Below the pieces are notes generated by a model. The model was not told the origin of the DNA. It worked only from the letters and a program-made list of their open reading frames with translations, and made no database searches. DNA of 55,765 bases from Tannerellaceae bacterium (GTDB lineage Bacteria; Bacteroidota; Bacteroidia; Bacteroidales; Tannerellaceae): NCBI GenBank assembly GCA_031264865.1, contig JAISDJ010000107.1:1-55765 (forward strand), written 5' to 3'. Position 1 is the stretch's first letter. Each line of letters begins with the position of its first letter. The position numbers and the translations under genes are program-made. Below are positions 8,047 through 20,683 of the stretch, in pieces.

Positions 8047-10557
8047 ATGAAACACCCGGGCCTCCTTCTTCGTCTCACAGCAATAATACTTTTTGGGCTA
8101 CATACGCACAATGCCAAAGCCCAAGACCAACACCGTTTTCAGGGAGTAGTGACAGACGCCACAACCGGAGAGGCCGTAGAGACGGCAACCGTCCAACTCC
8201 TGAAAGGAAAAGGTGAAGCGATCGTCCACTATACCTTTACCGATGCAAAAGGCGCCTTTACCCTGCCCGCCCCGGAGAGCGATTCCCTGCAAATAACCGT
8301 CTCCCTGCTGGGCTATAAGACGTGGAAAGAAACCGTCTACCCCGGCAAACTGCTTTATATCCGGCTCGAAGAACAACCCTTCCGCTTGAAAGAAGTAGAA
8401 ATCCGTCCAGGCAGAGTATGGGGCCAACGCGATACCATTCATTATGATGTAACCCAATTCCTAACCTCAAGAGACGAAAACATCAAAGATGTTATTAGAA
8501 AGTTACCGGGAATAGATGTAGACGACCTTGGCCAAATTTCCTATAACGGAAAAAACATCCGTAATTTCTACGTAGAAGGCATGGATCTGACAAACGGACG
8601 CTACAACCAGCTAACAAACAATTTAGATGCCAAAGCCGTAGAAAGCATCCAGCTACTGGAGAATCACCAACCGATCCGTATCTTGCAAGATAAAATCAAG
8701 ACAGATGATATAGCCCTCAATCTTAAGCTAAAGCCCGAATTCCGTGGCAAATGGATGCTCACCCTGCGGGGAAGCGTAGGCATATCCCCCCTTCTGTGGG
8801 AGGCCTCCGCCAATGCCATGCAACTTAGCCGGAAAAGCCAAAGCGTCTACATCTATAAAAGCGATAATACCGGAAAAGATGTAACAGACGAACAGCTCAG
8901 GTTCTTTGATACCCGCCAAGGTAAACTATCAGAGCCGGCAACACCTTCATTCCTTACCCAACCCTCTATCCTGGCTCCGCTGAAAAAAGAACGCCTTTTG
9001 TTTAACAACGTCCACAACTTCGCTGCCAATCGTCTTTACAGAATTAATGAAACCGCCCTGCTACGCATCAACGCAGGCTACACACATGATACCCGCCAGC
9101 AAGAAAGAGGAAGCGAAACTATTTATTTCCAACCAATAGACAGCGTCTATGTAGCCGAACAAACAAACACCCATATCCAAGCCAACCAGGCAGAAGTAAG
9201 CATCAACCTCGAAAATAATGCACCGGATTATTTTATGGACAACCGTTTTAAAGCTACCGGTAATTGGGACAGAAGCATTTCCCGCTACACCGGAAACGAT
9301 CCAATAAACCAACAAATCAAAACAGATGCCATAAGCCTGAGAAACGATTTCAGGAATCTATGGAACCCTATCGGCTATACCCTCGAAGCCCGTTCGCTCA
9401 TACATTATACCCATTCACCCGCCCAATTAATTATTAATAACAGCCAGGAGCGTTATCTGCTAAACCAGTTGTACACCGATAATTCTTTTTCACTGATCCG
9501 TAAACAGGGAAGAATCAACCACCAATATAGCGGAGGAATCACCGCACAGGTAAACAATATAAAAAACGGTTTCACCCTCTACGCCCTGCCAACATGGCAA
9601 TTAAACCACCCCAAAGGATACACCACCCTAACGCTCCCAATCCTATGGACAACCTTTCCCAAAGGCAACCTCTCACGTCTAACCGCCAACCCTTCCGCGT
9701 CATTCAATTACAAACTAAACTACGCCTGGAACTTTTCACTACACGCCGCTTACCGCGAACAATACGGCGATATCCTGAATTTCCAGACAACCCCTTACCA
9801 AACCGACTATCGCCATACCGTATGGCATAACGGCCAACTCCCCATTCAGCGCCAGCAAAACTATTCCATCTACGGAGAATATAAAAAGACCGTCCAAGAG
9901 TTCTTCACCTCCCTTTCGATCGCCCATACACGTATCTGGTCAGACCATATGTATGAGCAATTAATAGAAGAAAACCACCTAATGCTTGCCTCACGTCGCT
10001 TACCCAACAAAGGAAACAACTGGCTATTGCGAGGCACAATCTCCAAAGGCTTCTACGACCTTGGAATGAAAACATCACTTGGATATCAATTCAGTCGCAG
10101 CCAAGGAGAGCAATTAAGCCAGGGAGAGCGTTTGCCATTCATCGCCGCTTCAATGCAGTACGAACCCAAAATCAGCTGGTCGCCCTCCAAACACATAGAA
10201 GCATCCTATCAATCCGCCATTCGTTACGGAAGCTCTACAAACCGCGATACCCGTCTGACCCCTTTATGGAACGTAGTACAAAAAGCAACCCTTTCATACG
10301 AACTTTTCCCCTTTGAAGTAAACCTATCGATAGACCATTATTACAACGATATAAGTAAAAACAAATCAACCAACGCTTTCTTTGCCGACATATCACTCCG
10401 CTTAAAACAAGACGATTGGCAATTCGAAGCCTTCATCACAAACCTCTTCGACAAACAACAATACCGTTACACCGAATACACCCCCCTACAAAGCTACACC
10501 TCCTGGATAAACATCCGGGGACGCGAATTACTGATAGCCGCAAAATACAAGTTTTAA
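8047..10557 (+). CDS. Outer-membrane beta-barrel with carboxypeptidase-like regulatory domain
   Basis: An 836-aa outer-membrane protein. It has a signal peptide to about residue 25 (NAKAQ), a carboxypeptidase D regulatory-like beta-sandwich at about 29-112 (VTDATTGEAVETATV, LLGYKTW), and a plug-like segment at about 135-225 (VIRKLPGIDVDD, YVEGMDL). A long barrel follows, ending LLIAAKYKF with the terminal phenylalanine expected for BAM-assembled proteins. It resembles TonB-dependent receptors without the SusC signature, and is the usual partner of GLPGLI proteins. One base separates it from the GLPGLI stop, so the two form an operon. Cargo is unknown. The last 120 bases hold the promoter region and an open frame of the next gene, but that gene starts downstream at 10599. 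Confidence 0.85.
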   Translation: MKHPGLLLRLTAIILFGLHTHNAKAQDQHRFQGVVTDATTGEAVETATVQLLKGKGEAIVHYTFTDAKGAFTLPAPESDSLQITVSLLGYKTWKETVYPGKLLYIRLEEQPFRLKEVEIRPGRVWGQRDTIHYDVTQFLTSRDENIKDVIRKLPGIDVDDLGQISYNGKNIRNFYVEGMDLTNGRYNQLTNNLDAKAVESIQLLENHQPIRILQDKIKTDDIALNLKLKPEFRGKWMLTLRGSVGISPLLWEASANAMQLSRKSQSVYIYKSDNTGKDVTDEQLRFFDTRQGKLSEPATPSFLTQPSILAPLKKERLLFNNVHNFAANRLYRINETALLRINAGYTHDTRQQERGSETIYFQPIDSVYVAEQTNTHIQANQAEVSINLENNAPDYFMDNRFKATGNWDRSISRYTGNDPINQQIKTDAISLRNDFRNLWNPIGYTLEARSLIHYTHSPAQLIINNSQERYLLNQLYTDNSFSLIRKQGRINHQYSGGITAQVNNIKNGFTLYALPTWQLNHPKGYTTLTLPILWTTFPKGNLSRLTANPSASFNYKLNYAWNFSLHAAYREQYGDILNFQTTPYQTDYRHTVWHNGQLPIQRQQNYSIYGEYKKTVQEFFTSLSIAHTRIWSDHMYEQLIEENHLMLASRRLPNKGNNWLLRGTISKGFYDLGMKTSLGYQFSRSQGEQLSQGERLPFIAASMQYEPKISWSPSKHIEASYQSAIRYGSSTNRDTRLTPLWNVVQKATLSYELFPFEVNLSIDHYYNDISKNKSTNAFFADISLRLKQDDWQFEAFITNLFDKQQYRYTEYTPLQSYTSWINIRGRELLIAAKYKF

Positions 10558-10565
10558 AAAATAAC

Positions 10566-10573
10566 TATCTTTG
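10566..10573 (+). promoter_or_regulatory. Promoter -7 box for the prolyl oligopeptidase gene
   Basis: TATCTTTG is a perfect TAnnTTTG match in the 41-base gap before the ATG at 10599. No clear -33 TTTG is present at the standard distance; a run of T lies at 10552-10555. Confidence 0.6.
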
Positions 10574-10598
10574 CCCCCAATATTCTAATTCAATAGAA

Positions 10599-12707
10599 AT
10601 GAAAACAAAACACGTAATTTTAGTAAGCGGAATGATGATGTTAGGAGCATGTAATTCGGGAACAAAACTGGTTTACCCAGTAGCAGAAAAAGACGGTACG
10701 ATAGATACCTATTTCGGAACGGAAGTAGCCGACCCATATCGTTGGTTGGAAAATGATACCTCTAAGGCTACCGAAGCCTGGGTGGAGGCAGAAAATAAGA
10801 TAACGGCAGCTTATCTGTCCGAAATCCCTTTTCGTACCAAAGTCAGGCAACGGCTAACAGACCTGACAAACTACGAAAAGATTGGAACACCCTATAAAAA
10901 GAAAGGGAAGTACTATTTCTTCAAGAACGACGGCCTCCAGAATCAAAACGTACTCTACGTAAAAGAAACCTTAAACGGCGAAGCCCGCGTATTACTAGAC
11001 CCCAATAAACTATCCGAAGACGGAACAGTAGCCCTAAGCGGCATCTCTTTCTCGCACGACGGAAAATACCTGGCCTATAACATCTCACGAAGCGGATCCG
11101 ACTGGAATGAAATATACATCATCGACCTAACAACCGGCAGCCAACTAAACGACGCTATCCAATGGGCAAAATTCAGTGGAGCATCCTGGCAAGGCAACGG
11201 CTTCTATTACAGCGCATACGATGCACCCGAAGCAGGGAAAGAATATTCAAACATGAACGAAAACCATAAAATATACTATCACACACTGGGAACCTCCCAA
11301 AACGAAGACCAACTGGTCTACCGGAACCCCGCAGAACCCAAACGTTTCTACTACGGCGACGTTAGCGAAGACGAGCGTATCCTATTCATCTATGAGTCGG
11401 GAGCCGGAAGCGGAAACAACCTTTTCATGAAAGACCTAACAAAGAACGTCCCCGTAACAGCCCTGACCCATGATATGGAATACAGCTATTCACCCATTGA
11501 GGTAATAGACAACAAAATCTATCTGATCACCAATTACGGTGCACCAAGATACCGTATCATGACGGCGACAGTCTCCTCTCCCAAGCTTGAAGAATGGAAA
11601 GAATTAATACCCGAATCGGAATCCGTCCTTGCCGGCGCCTCTATTATCGGCGGCAAACTTATCCTGACGTACGAAAAAGATGCCTCACACCACGCCTACG
11701 TCTATACATTAGACGGAAAGCAAGAACACGAAGTAAAGCTACCCACACTAGGATCCGTCCATTTCAGTGGAGATAAAGACGATAAAGAAACCTTCTATTC
11801 CTTCTCTTCCTTTACCTTCCCGCCCACCATTTATACATATGATACAGACAAAAATGAATCCAACGTTTACCTGGCCCCCAAAGTAGCTTTCAACCCAGAC
11901 GACTATACCACCGAGCAAGTATTCTACCCAAGTAAAGACGGCACGCAGATCCCCATGTTCCTTACATACAAAAAAGAGTTGCAAAAAAACGGCTCAAACC
12001 CAGTTCTGCTATACGGATACGGAGGCTTCAACATAAGCCTGAGTCCCGGATTCTCCACGAATCGCCTGGTATTCCTTGAAAACGGCGGCATCTATGCACA
12101 AGCCAATCTAAGAGGAGGCAGCGAGTATGGAGAAGAATGGCATCAGGCCGGCACAAAGATGAATAAGCAACATGTATTCGACGACTTCATTGCCGCAGCC
12201 GAATACCTGATAAAAGAAAATTACACCAATAAAGAGAAGTTAGCCGTCAACGGAGGCTCTAATGGCGGCCTACTGGTAGGAGCCGTAGTAAACCAACGTC
12301 CCGACTTATTCAAGGTAGCCGTTCCGGCAGTAGGAGTTATGGACATGCTTCGCTACCACAAATTCACTATCGGGTGGAACTGGGCCAGCGATTATGGCAC
12401 AAGCGAAGACAACGCAGACATGTTCGCCTACCTCTACGCCTATTCACCCTTGCACAATATAAAGAACGACGGTACGCCCTATCCGGCTCTCCTTATCACA
12501 ACCGCCGACCACGACGACCGGGTTGTACCCGCCCACTCATTCAAATATGCGGCCACCTTGCAAGCAGCCAATACAGGCAATGCCCCCAAGCTAATCCGCA
12601 TTGAAACAAAAGCCGGACACGGAGCCGGCAAACCCATAAGCAAAGTGATAGACGAATACACAGATGTATATTCCTTCATTATGTACAATCTGGGAATCAA
12701 CCTTTAG
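10599..12707 (+). CDS. Prolyl oligopeptidase family S9A, lipoprotein
   Basis: A 702-aa serine peptidase that cleaves after proline in short peptides. The N-terminal MKTKHVILVSGMMMLGAC is a lipoprotein signal with lipobox LGAC, so the enzyme is predicted to be membrane-anchored in the envelope. A seven-blade beta-propeller covers about 70-430 and the alpha/beta-hydrolase domain about 440-702. The triad is S554 in NGGSNGG, an Asp in DHDDR (638-641) and H674 in AGHGAG. Length matches the family. The start was taken at the signal-peptide ATG behind a promoter box; the frame is open back to 10416, but that part only shadows the upstream barrel gene. The gene ends by overlapping the convergent dapA stop by four bases. 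Confidence 0.92.
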   Translation: MKTKHVILVSGMMMLGACNSGTKLVYPVAEKDGTIDTYFGTEVADPYRWLENDTSKATEAWVEAENKITAAYLSEIPFRTKVRQRLTDLTNYEKIGTPYKKKGKYYFFKNDGLQNQNVLYVKETLNGEARVLLDPNKLSEDGTVALSGISFSHDGKYLAYNISRSGSDWNEIYIIDLTTGSQLNDAIQWAKFSGASWQGNGFYYSAYDAPEAGKEYSNMNENHKIYYHTLGTSQNEDQLVYRNPAEPKRFYYGDVSEDERILFIYESGAGSGNNLFMKDLTKNVPVTALTHDMEYSYSPIEVIDNKIYLITNYGAPRYRIMTATVSSPKLEEWKELIPESESVLAGASIIGGKLILTYEKDASHHAYVYTLDGKQEHEVKLPTLGSVHFSGDKDDKETFYSFSSFTFPPTIYTYDTDKNESNVYLAPKVAFNPDDYTTEQVFYPSKDGTQIPMFLTYKKELQKNGSNPVLLYGYGGFNISLSPGFSTNRLVFLENGGIYAQANLRGGSEYGEEWHQAGTKMNKQHVFDDFIAAAEYLIKENYTNKEKLAVNGGSNGGLLVGAVVNQRPDLFKVAVPAVGVMDMLRYHKFTIGWNWASDYGTSEDNADMFAYLYAYSPLHNIKNDGTPYPALLITTADHDDRVVPAHSFKYAATLQAANTGNAPKLIRIETKAGHGAGKPISKVIDEYTDVYSFIMYNLGINL

Positions 12708-13597
12708 CAACGAATACTTAACTGACGAAGCACATTACGTATCTTTTCAAATGTAGTAATTCGTGTAGGAACCAAAGGCAGGCGAAGTTTATTCTCAATA
12801 TAACCCATTGCATTAAGCATACTCTTTACGCCTGCCGGGTTTCCGTCAACAAACAATAAATCAAATAACTCCGTAAAACTATGATGAATAGTACGGGCGC
12901 TATCATAATCCCCAGCCAATGCAAGACGAACCATACGGCTAAATTCGCGGGGAAACGCATTTCCTATCACCGAAATAACACCGATAGCTCCCAGGGTGAT
13001 CAAGGGGAAAGTAATACCGTCGTCGCCGGAGATAACATTAAAATTAGCCGGCTTATTTTTAATAATATCATCCATTTGAGTGATATTGCCCGACGCCTCT
13101 TTAATAGCAATCACATTCCTGCACTCACGAGCAATCCGGAGAGTTGTTTCCGCCGTCATATTTACACCCGTACGTCCCGGCACATTATACAAAATGACAG
13201 GCAAACGAGTAGCTTCCGAAACAGCCTTATAATGCTGATAAAGTCCCTCCTGAGAAGGTTTATTATAATAAGGCGTTACAGACAAGATAGCATCTACCCC
13301 CTCAAAGCCGCCATGCTTTAATTTTTCTACGGTAGAACGTGTGCAGTTACCTCCCACCCCTACCACAACAGGGATACGTCCCCGTACCTTGGTAACGATA
13401 AGGCGAAGGATATTGTCTTTCTCTTCTTCCGTCAGCGTAGGTGTTTCCGCCGTAGTACCTAATACTACCAGATAATCTGTTCCGTTTTGTAATTGGTAAT
13501 CAGTTAGTTTAGCCAACGTATCATAATCAACACTCTCATTCTCTTTAAAAGGAGTAATCATTGCTACCCCCATTCCTTTTAAATTAATATCTATCAT
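12704..13597 (-). CDS. dapA: 4-hydroxy-tetrahydrodipicolinate synthase
   Basis: A 297-aa cytoplasmic enzyme of the DAP/lysine pathway. It condenses pyruvate with aspartate semialdehyde, supplying diaminopimelate for peptidoglycan and lysine. Visible active-site residues are the TT pair 48-49 in GTTAETPTL, the tyrosine motif VTPYYNKPS at 108-116, Y137 in LYNVPGRTG, and the Schiff-base K166 in IAIKEASGN. ATG at 13597 begins MIDINLKGMGVAMITPF, the usual start of Bacteroidetes DapA; the longer open frame to 13633 would add twelve residues running into the promoter. A perfect -7 box lies 33 bases upstream, so it can be transcribed independently of the genes before it. Confidence 0.95.
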   Translation of the reverse strand: MIDINLKGMGVAMITPFKENESVDYDTLAKLTDYQLQNGTDYLVVLGTTAETPTLTEEEKDNILRLIVTKVRGRIPVVVGVGGNCTRSTVEKLKHGGFEGVDAILSVTPYYNKPSQEGLYQHYKAVSEATRLPVILYNVPGRTGVNMTAETTLRIARECRNVIAIKEASGNITQMDDIIKNKPANFNVISGDDGITFPLITLGAIGVISVIGNAFPREFSRMVRLALAGDYDSARTIHHSFTELFDLLFVDGNPAGVKSMLNAMGYIENKLRLPLVPTRITTFEKIRNVLRQLSIRC

Positions 13598-13630
13598 AAG
13601 GAGATTCTTCCGTTTCGTTATTCTGCTGTG

Positions 13631-13638
13631 CAAAAATA
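13631..13638 (-). promoter_or_regulatory. Promoter -7 box for dapA
   Basis: On the minus strand this reads TATTTTTG, a full match to TAnnTTTG, in the short gap between the preceding gene's stop and dapA. No clear -33 element is seen. Confidence 0.55.
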
Positions 13639-13649
13639 AGGAATTTATA

Positions 13650-16174
<2,525 letters not shown>

Positions 16175-16180
16175 TCAGCG

Positions 16181-17158
16181 CTATTCATATACCAATGCCA
16201 CATTATCTACCCAAAACGTATTACCGGGCGAACCGGTATAAGCCCCTCCATGACTGGATGAAAACAGCAGGATAAGATGCGTTGGCGTCTCCTGTTCGCT
16301 TTCCCAGCCGGTTTCCCGTATCGGGACGCTCTTCCCCTTGCTATTTACCGTATACCTTTCTTCAGTCTGTATTCTCATATAATCCATATATTCCGGATGC
16401 GACGTAATATCACCATACAAAATGGGGTAGGTAGCCTCATTCACCCAGCCTGCCGAAGATTGCGTATAGCGTTGCACCATTGTACCGATTCGTTTAGCAT
16501 ACACATTACCGCTACTATCCTCCCAACGCCTTTGCAAGAGGAGGATTGCCATGGCTTTATCCTGCCCTTCCACCGTTGTTTTCCGGCTGAAACCGGAACT
16601 TCTCACCCGTTGTTTTCCCGGAGCTATCTTTACCTTATAGTCAAAGCGTATCGCTTTAGGCTTTCGGGTAAAGGCAATGCCACTCTCCAGCATACTCTGC
16701 GGATTCTTAGTCCCTTTAACAGGCTCGTGCATCTTGCCTAAGAATACAGAGCCGGCCGCAACCACTTCAATATCTATCATACCAAGCGCCTTTACGCTCA
16801 CTAGTCGAGTCTCCATACGTGCACATTTCCCTTCTCCTCTGATTTCCGGGAAAACAGACGTATTGGCTTTCACCACGCCACCCATTTTGGCCAACACATT
16901 AGAGTTAGCCCAGGGAGAACCCCCACGGTTTCTATAAGCCGTATTGCCCGTAATCGTATCAACAGGCCCCAGCTCATATAAGAACCTCGTATGCCCCCCG
17001 ATAACGGCCGATTCCTTAATCTCACGAACCGTCCACCGATCCATATTACCATAAGCAAAAGGAACAATCTCTTGCGAATAAACAGCCGTCAGCCGAGCGT
17101 TGGCAATTATAGTAATAAAAGCTAAAATACGGATACTATTTTTCCAATCTGCGTTCAT
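16181..17158 (-). CDS. PCMD-domain secreted protein (putative carbohydrate-binding)
   Basis: A 325-aa exported protein with a signal peptide (MNADWKNSIRILAFITIIAN, ending near TAVYSQ). The mature part matches the PCMD (putative carbohydrate metabolism) beta-sandwich of Bacteroidetes: GGSPWANSNVLAKMG near 78-92, IRFDYKVKIAPGK near 188, and the closing GNTFWVDNVALVYE. Members are usually surface or periplasmic and are thought to bind glycans; no catalysis is established. It lies 43 bases after the sulfotransferase on the same strand and just before ligA. This suggests, without proving, that it belongs to the end of the sulfation operon. Confidence 0.75.
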   Translation of the reverse strand: MNADWKNSIRILAFITIIANARLTAVYSQEIVPFAYGNMDRWTVREIKESAVIGGHTRFLYELGPVDTITGNTAYRNRGGSPWANSNVLAKMGGVVKANTSVFPEIRGEGKCARMETRLVSVKALGMIDIEVVAAGSVFLGKMHEPVKGTKNPQSMLESGIAFTRKPKAIRFDYKVKIAPGKQRVRSSGFSRKTTVEGQDKAMAILLLQRRWEDSSGNVYAKRIGTMVQRYTQSSAGWVNEATYPILYGDITSHPEYMDYMRIQTEERYTVNSKGKSVPIRETGWESEQETPTHLILLFSSSHGGAYTGSPGNTFWVDNVALVYE

Positions 17159-17201
17159 ATTTCTGTTTTTTTAAGGATTATTGGATCATTTAACCCTCCG
17201 T

Positions 17202-18290
17202 TTAGTATCCCCAGTTCTCCAAAGCCATTTTCCAGTTCCTGTCTACCACCTCCAATGTCCGGTCGTCATAAGTATAGTTGTTCTTCTTATATCCTTTTTT
17301 CTTGTCGAGGTAGCTACGGATGTTTTCTTTCGACTCCTCAAACCCCGGTAAGTCCAGCTTCTTATAAATACTTTCCGTCATTCCGAAGGCATCAGCCTCA
17401 AAATCTTCAAACTTTATCTCCACCAGATTACCGGAAGGTATCAGTTGTTTTTCCTCCTCATACTTATAATACAGCCGTTTGAATATTTCTACTACGTTTG
17501 TTTCCAGTTCTTCGTTCGTGATGTCTTGTAGCCGGAGCGGCTGTATGGTATTCGTAAAAAAGTTGCGCGTACTCTCAAACACCGTGTAAGGATTTCGCTT
17601 CAAGTAAAGAAACTTAGCGTTAGGAAACATTTCCAACAACGTTCTTATTCGCCCCGTATGCGGAGGATTCTTACTCAGGAACTGAACACCTTTCGTACTC
17701 CACAGCGATATTTTTATCAATTTAAGGAGCGTCTCCTTAAACACCCGTCGTTCCTCTTCGGTAATGGTATCAAACAGCAGAAAGCGATCGCAATACTCTA
17801 ACATATATTTGGGCAAGTACCAAAAGTTATAATAACTATAAGGCATCATATTAGAAAGCGCAAACTCCTCCTCTTGCGGTAAGTCCACCGCCAGCTCAAG
17901 ATTGTCCGTAGGACGCGAATGAGGCATCGACACAGACAAACATTTCTTAAAAAAAGCCTGCCCGAAAAGCATCAGGTTAGGAAACACCGTCTGATAAGTA
18001 GTATTATAGCCAAAGTGCGCATCACAGGCAAAGACATTATGCACAAAGGTAGTTCCACACCGCCAATGCCCGATAATAAAAAAAGGATCCATTTCCAATG
18101 GCTTTTCATCCAGTTTCCGAAACCGTTTCCTTTCAATGGGCAGATACATACTTAAGAGCTGCGCACCTATCCGGGTCAGGCGATACTTCTTCCTGAACCC
18201 CTTATCAATCACCCTTCCTGCCGTAATAGCGTCGAACGTCTTCGGACTTGCTCCGATAAGCGGTGTAACCGGTAACTTCTGAAAATCCAT
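17202..18290 (-). CDS. PAPS-dependent sulfotransferase
   Basis: A 362-aa cytoplasmic sulfotransferase that moves sulfate from PAPS to an acceptor hydroxyl or amine. The 5'-phosphosulfate loop is GHWRCGTTFVHN at residues 74-85 and the 3'-phosphate motif is the YLKRNPYTVFESTRNFF segment near 230. It follows cysN by eleven bases, so donor synthesis and use are in one operon. From established work as I recall it, Bacteroides thetaiotaomicron has a sulfotransferase (BtSULT) beside cysD/cysN/cysC genes that sulfates cholesterol and steroids. The gene order here is the same, so a sterol or lipid acceptor is the leading guess; the acceptor cannot be read from sequence. Confidence 0.88.
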   Translation of the reverse strand: MDFQKLPVTPLIGASPKTFDAITAGRVIDKGFRKKYRLTRIGAQLLSMYLPIERKRFRKLDEKPLEMDPFFIIGHWRCGTTFVHNVFACDAHFGYNTTYQTVFPNLMLFGQAFFKKCLSVSMPHSRPTDNLELAVDLPQEEEFALSNMMPYSYYNFWYLPKYMLEYCDRFLLFDTITEEERRVFKETLLKLIKISLWSTKGVQFLSKNPPHTGRIRTLLEMFPNAKFLYLKRNPYTVFESTRNFFTNTIQPLRLQDITNEELETNVVEIFKRLYYKYEEEKQLIPSGNLVEIKFEDFEADAFGMTESIYKKLDLPGFEESKENIRSYLDKKKGYKKNNYTYDDRTLEVVDRNWKMALENWGY

Positions 18291-18301
18291 GCCTCTTCCC
18301 C

Positions 18302-19741
18302 CTATTTAATTAATTGTATTACGATTCCCTGGCGCCTTAATTCCTCCTGTACCCTTTCTATCGCACGATAATGTTCCCGGTCGATACCCATTTCTTTCAA
18401 GTCTACAACCGCCAAGGCCGCCTCGCCATGCATATCCTTCACATCAATCTTTCCGATAATCATCCCCACAGCCGATGTATTATTCGTAACAGGATTTATT
18501 AAAATAAAAGCCCCCGTCTGTTTATTCGTCTGATAAGGATCGAAAAACAACTCCTTACCGGTAGTAAAATAAACACGTCCGATCTCGTTCAATGCCAGTT
18601 GGCTGGCCGGGGAGTGCTCCATGGTATTCACGTCTATTTTATAACGAACGCTGTCTATACGGGCTCTCGTTGTATTTGTGGTATGTTTTATATAGAAAGA
18701 ACCGGAAGTATCCATTGGCTCCTCATCCACCCATACAAGCATAGCTTCAAAGTTACGATTTACGGTGGGAACATCATCCGGATGCACCAACATCTCACCC
18801 CTCGACACATCAATCTCATCCTCCAGCGTGAGGGTAACGCTCAGGGGAGGAAAAGCAGCCTCCAGATCACCGTCATACGTCACGATACGACTCACTTTAG
18901 ACACCTTTCCCGAAGGCAAAGCCATAACCCTATCTCCTTTACAGACTACGCCACTGGCCACCTTCCCACAGAATCCCCTGAAGTGCTGGTTAGGGCGCGA
19001 TACATATTGCACCGGGTAACGGAAATTCGTATAATTCCTGTCCAGATCGATAGGCACCGTTTCAAGATGTTCCAACAAAGGCACACCCTCATACCAGCGC
19101 ATACGTTCACTCCCGGCAACCACATTATCCCCCTCCAAAGCCGATAGCGGAATACAGGTAACGCTAGCTATCTTCAGCGGCTCTACAAAGCGCCTGTAAT
19201 CCGCCACGATCCTATTAAATACCTCCTGGCTGAAACCAACCAAATCCATTTTATTAACCGCCAATACCACCTGCTTAATACCCAGCAGAGCAACCAAAAA
19301 GGTATGCCTCCGCGTCTGCGTAATTACACCTGTACGGGCATCTACCAGAATAATAGCCAGATTAGCCGTTGAGCCCCCCGTTATCATATTACGCGTATAC
19401 TGTTCGTGCCCCGGTGTATCGGCTATGATAAACTTCCGGTTATTCGTACTAAAATACCGGTAAGCCACATCAATCGTAATACCCTGTTCACGCTCAGCCT
19501 TCAGGCCGTCTAGTAAAAGAGCATAATCAATATGGCTTCCGGCATTCCCCATACGTTTGCTATCCCGTTCGAGCGCATCCAGCTGATCTTCATATATCTT
19601 CTTGCTGTCGAATAACAACCTCCCGATAAGTGTAGACTTCCCGTCGTCTACAGAACCGGCTGTAAGAAAGCGAAGTAAGTCTTTCTGTTCGTCTTTCTCA
19701 AGATACGCCCCGATCGTAGACGATTCATTATGTTGTTTCAT
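18302..19741 (-). CDS. cysN: Sulfate adenylyltransferase subunit 1 (GTPase)
   Basis: A 479-aa regulatory GTPase subunit of ATP sulfurylase. GTP hydrolysis by CysN drives the unfavourable formation of APS by CysD. Motifs present are the G1 loop GSVDDGKS (29-36), DTPGHE (108-113) and NKMD (163-166), followed by EF-Tu-like domains. The protein ends before any kinase domain, so APS kinase is not fused and is encoded separately by cysC. ATG at 19741 begins [14 protein letters not shown]; the open frame reaches 19750 only through a TTG. It sits 27 bases after cysD. Confidence 0.95.
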   Translation of the reverse strand: MKQHNESSTIGAYLEKDEQKDLLRFLTAGSVDDGKSTLIGRLLFDSKKIYEDQLDALERDSKRMGNAGSHIDYALLLDGLKAEREQGITIDVAYRYFSTNNRKFIIADTPGHEQYTRNMITGGSTANLAIILVDARTGVITQTRRHTFLVALLGIKQVVLAVNKMDLVGFSQEVFNRIVADYRRFVEPLKIASVTCIPLSALEGDNVVAGSERMRWYEGVPLLEHLETVPIDLDRNYTNFRYPVQYVSRPNQHFRGFCGKVASGVVCKGDRVMALPSGKVSKVSRIVTYDGDLEAAFPPLSVTLTLEDEIDVSRGEMLVHPDDVPTVNRNFEAMLVWVDEEPMDTSGSFYIKHTTNTTRARIDSVRYKIDVNTMEHSPASQLALNEIGRVYFTTGKELFFDPYQTNKQTGAFILINPVTNNTSAVGMIIGKIDVKDMHGEAALAVVDLKEMGIDREHYRAIERVQEELRRQGIVIQLIK

Positions 19742-19768
19742 CCTGTTCAAACCCTTTTATTCATCACG

Positions 19769-20683
19769 CTAAAAGTATCCCTCCCGTTTCTTTTGCTCCA
19801 TGCTCCCCTCCTGGTCGAAGTCTATTACACGGGTGGTACGTTCACTTTTAGTAGTAGTCATCATTTCCTCTACGATCTGTTCAATCGTATCAGCATTGCT
19901 CCTTACAGCTCCCGTAAGAGGGTAACAACCCAACGTACGGAAACGAACCTTCATCATCTCAGCTTTTTTCCTGTATTCTTCCGGCATACGATCATCATCC
20001 GCCATGATCAGATTACCGTCTATTTCTACAATCGGACGTTCCTTTGCAAAATACAGAGGAACAATCGGTATTTTTTCTATACGAATATATTGCCAAACGT
20101 CCAGCTCCGTCCAGTTGGATAAAGGAAACACACGGATGCTTTCTCCCTTATGGATACGGGCATTGTAAATATCCCATAACTCAGGACGTTGATTCTTGGG
20201 ATCCCATTGATGAAATTTGTCGCGAAACGAAAAAATCCGCTCCTTGGCACGACTTTTCTCTTCATCCCTGCGTGCCCCGCCGAAGGCAGCGTCAAACGAA
20301 TACTTATCCAGCGCGTCTAGCAGCGCCTTCGTCTTCATCAAGTCCGTATGCACCTTACTGCCATGCGTAAAGGGGCCTATTCCGGCCCGGTAAGCCTCCA
20401 GGTTGGATTCTACGATCAGCTTCCAACCGAACATTTTAGTGTACGAATCACGAAACTCAATCATTTCCCTGAATTTCCATTTCGAATCTATATGCATCAG
20501 CGGAAAAGGCACTTTGCCCGGCGCAAAAGCCTTCTCGGCCAGGCGAACCATTACCGACGAATCCTTTCCAATAGAATAAAGCATCACCGGACGCTCAAAT
20601 TCGGCAGCTACCTCGCGGATAATATGAATAGACTCAGCTTCCAGTTCACGAAGATGAGTTAACGGATACGGTTCAGCGTTCAA
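19769..20683 (-). CDS. cysD: Sulfate adenylyltransferase subunit 2
   Basis: A 304-aa catalytic subunit of ATP sulfurylase, joining sulfate and ATP to give APS. The PP-loop SIGKDS is at 37-42, and [23 protein letters not shown] and the C-terminal [15 protein letters not shown] are family hallmarks. The start is unusual: the only start codon in the right place is TTG at 20683, overlapping the cysC TGA as TTGA. The next ATG would delete the N-terminal [19 protein letters not shown] block that the family conserves. This suggests translation by re-initiation after cysC. Confidence 0.95.
   Translation of the reverse strand: MNAEPYPLTHLRELEAESIHIIREVAAEFERPVMLYSIGKDSSVMVRLAEKAFAPGKVPFPLMHIDSKWKFREMIEFRDSYTKMFGWKLIVESNLEAYRAGIGPFTHGSKVHTDLMKTKALLDALDKYSFDAAFGGARRDEEKSRAKERIFSFRDKFHQWDPKNQRPELWDIYNARIHKGESIRVFPLSNWTELDVWQYIRIEKIPIVPLYFAKERPIVEIDGNLIMADDDRMPEEYRKKAEMMKVRFRTLGCYPLTGAVRSNADTIEQIVEEMMTTTKSERTTRVIDFDQEGSMEQKKREGYF

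Noticed and set aside
10416-10598. N-terminal extension of the prolyl oligopeptidase
   Set aside because: The extension is a shadow of the upstream barrel gene; the promoter box at 10566 and the lipoprotein signal at 10599 fix the start downstream.
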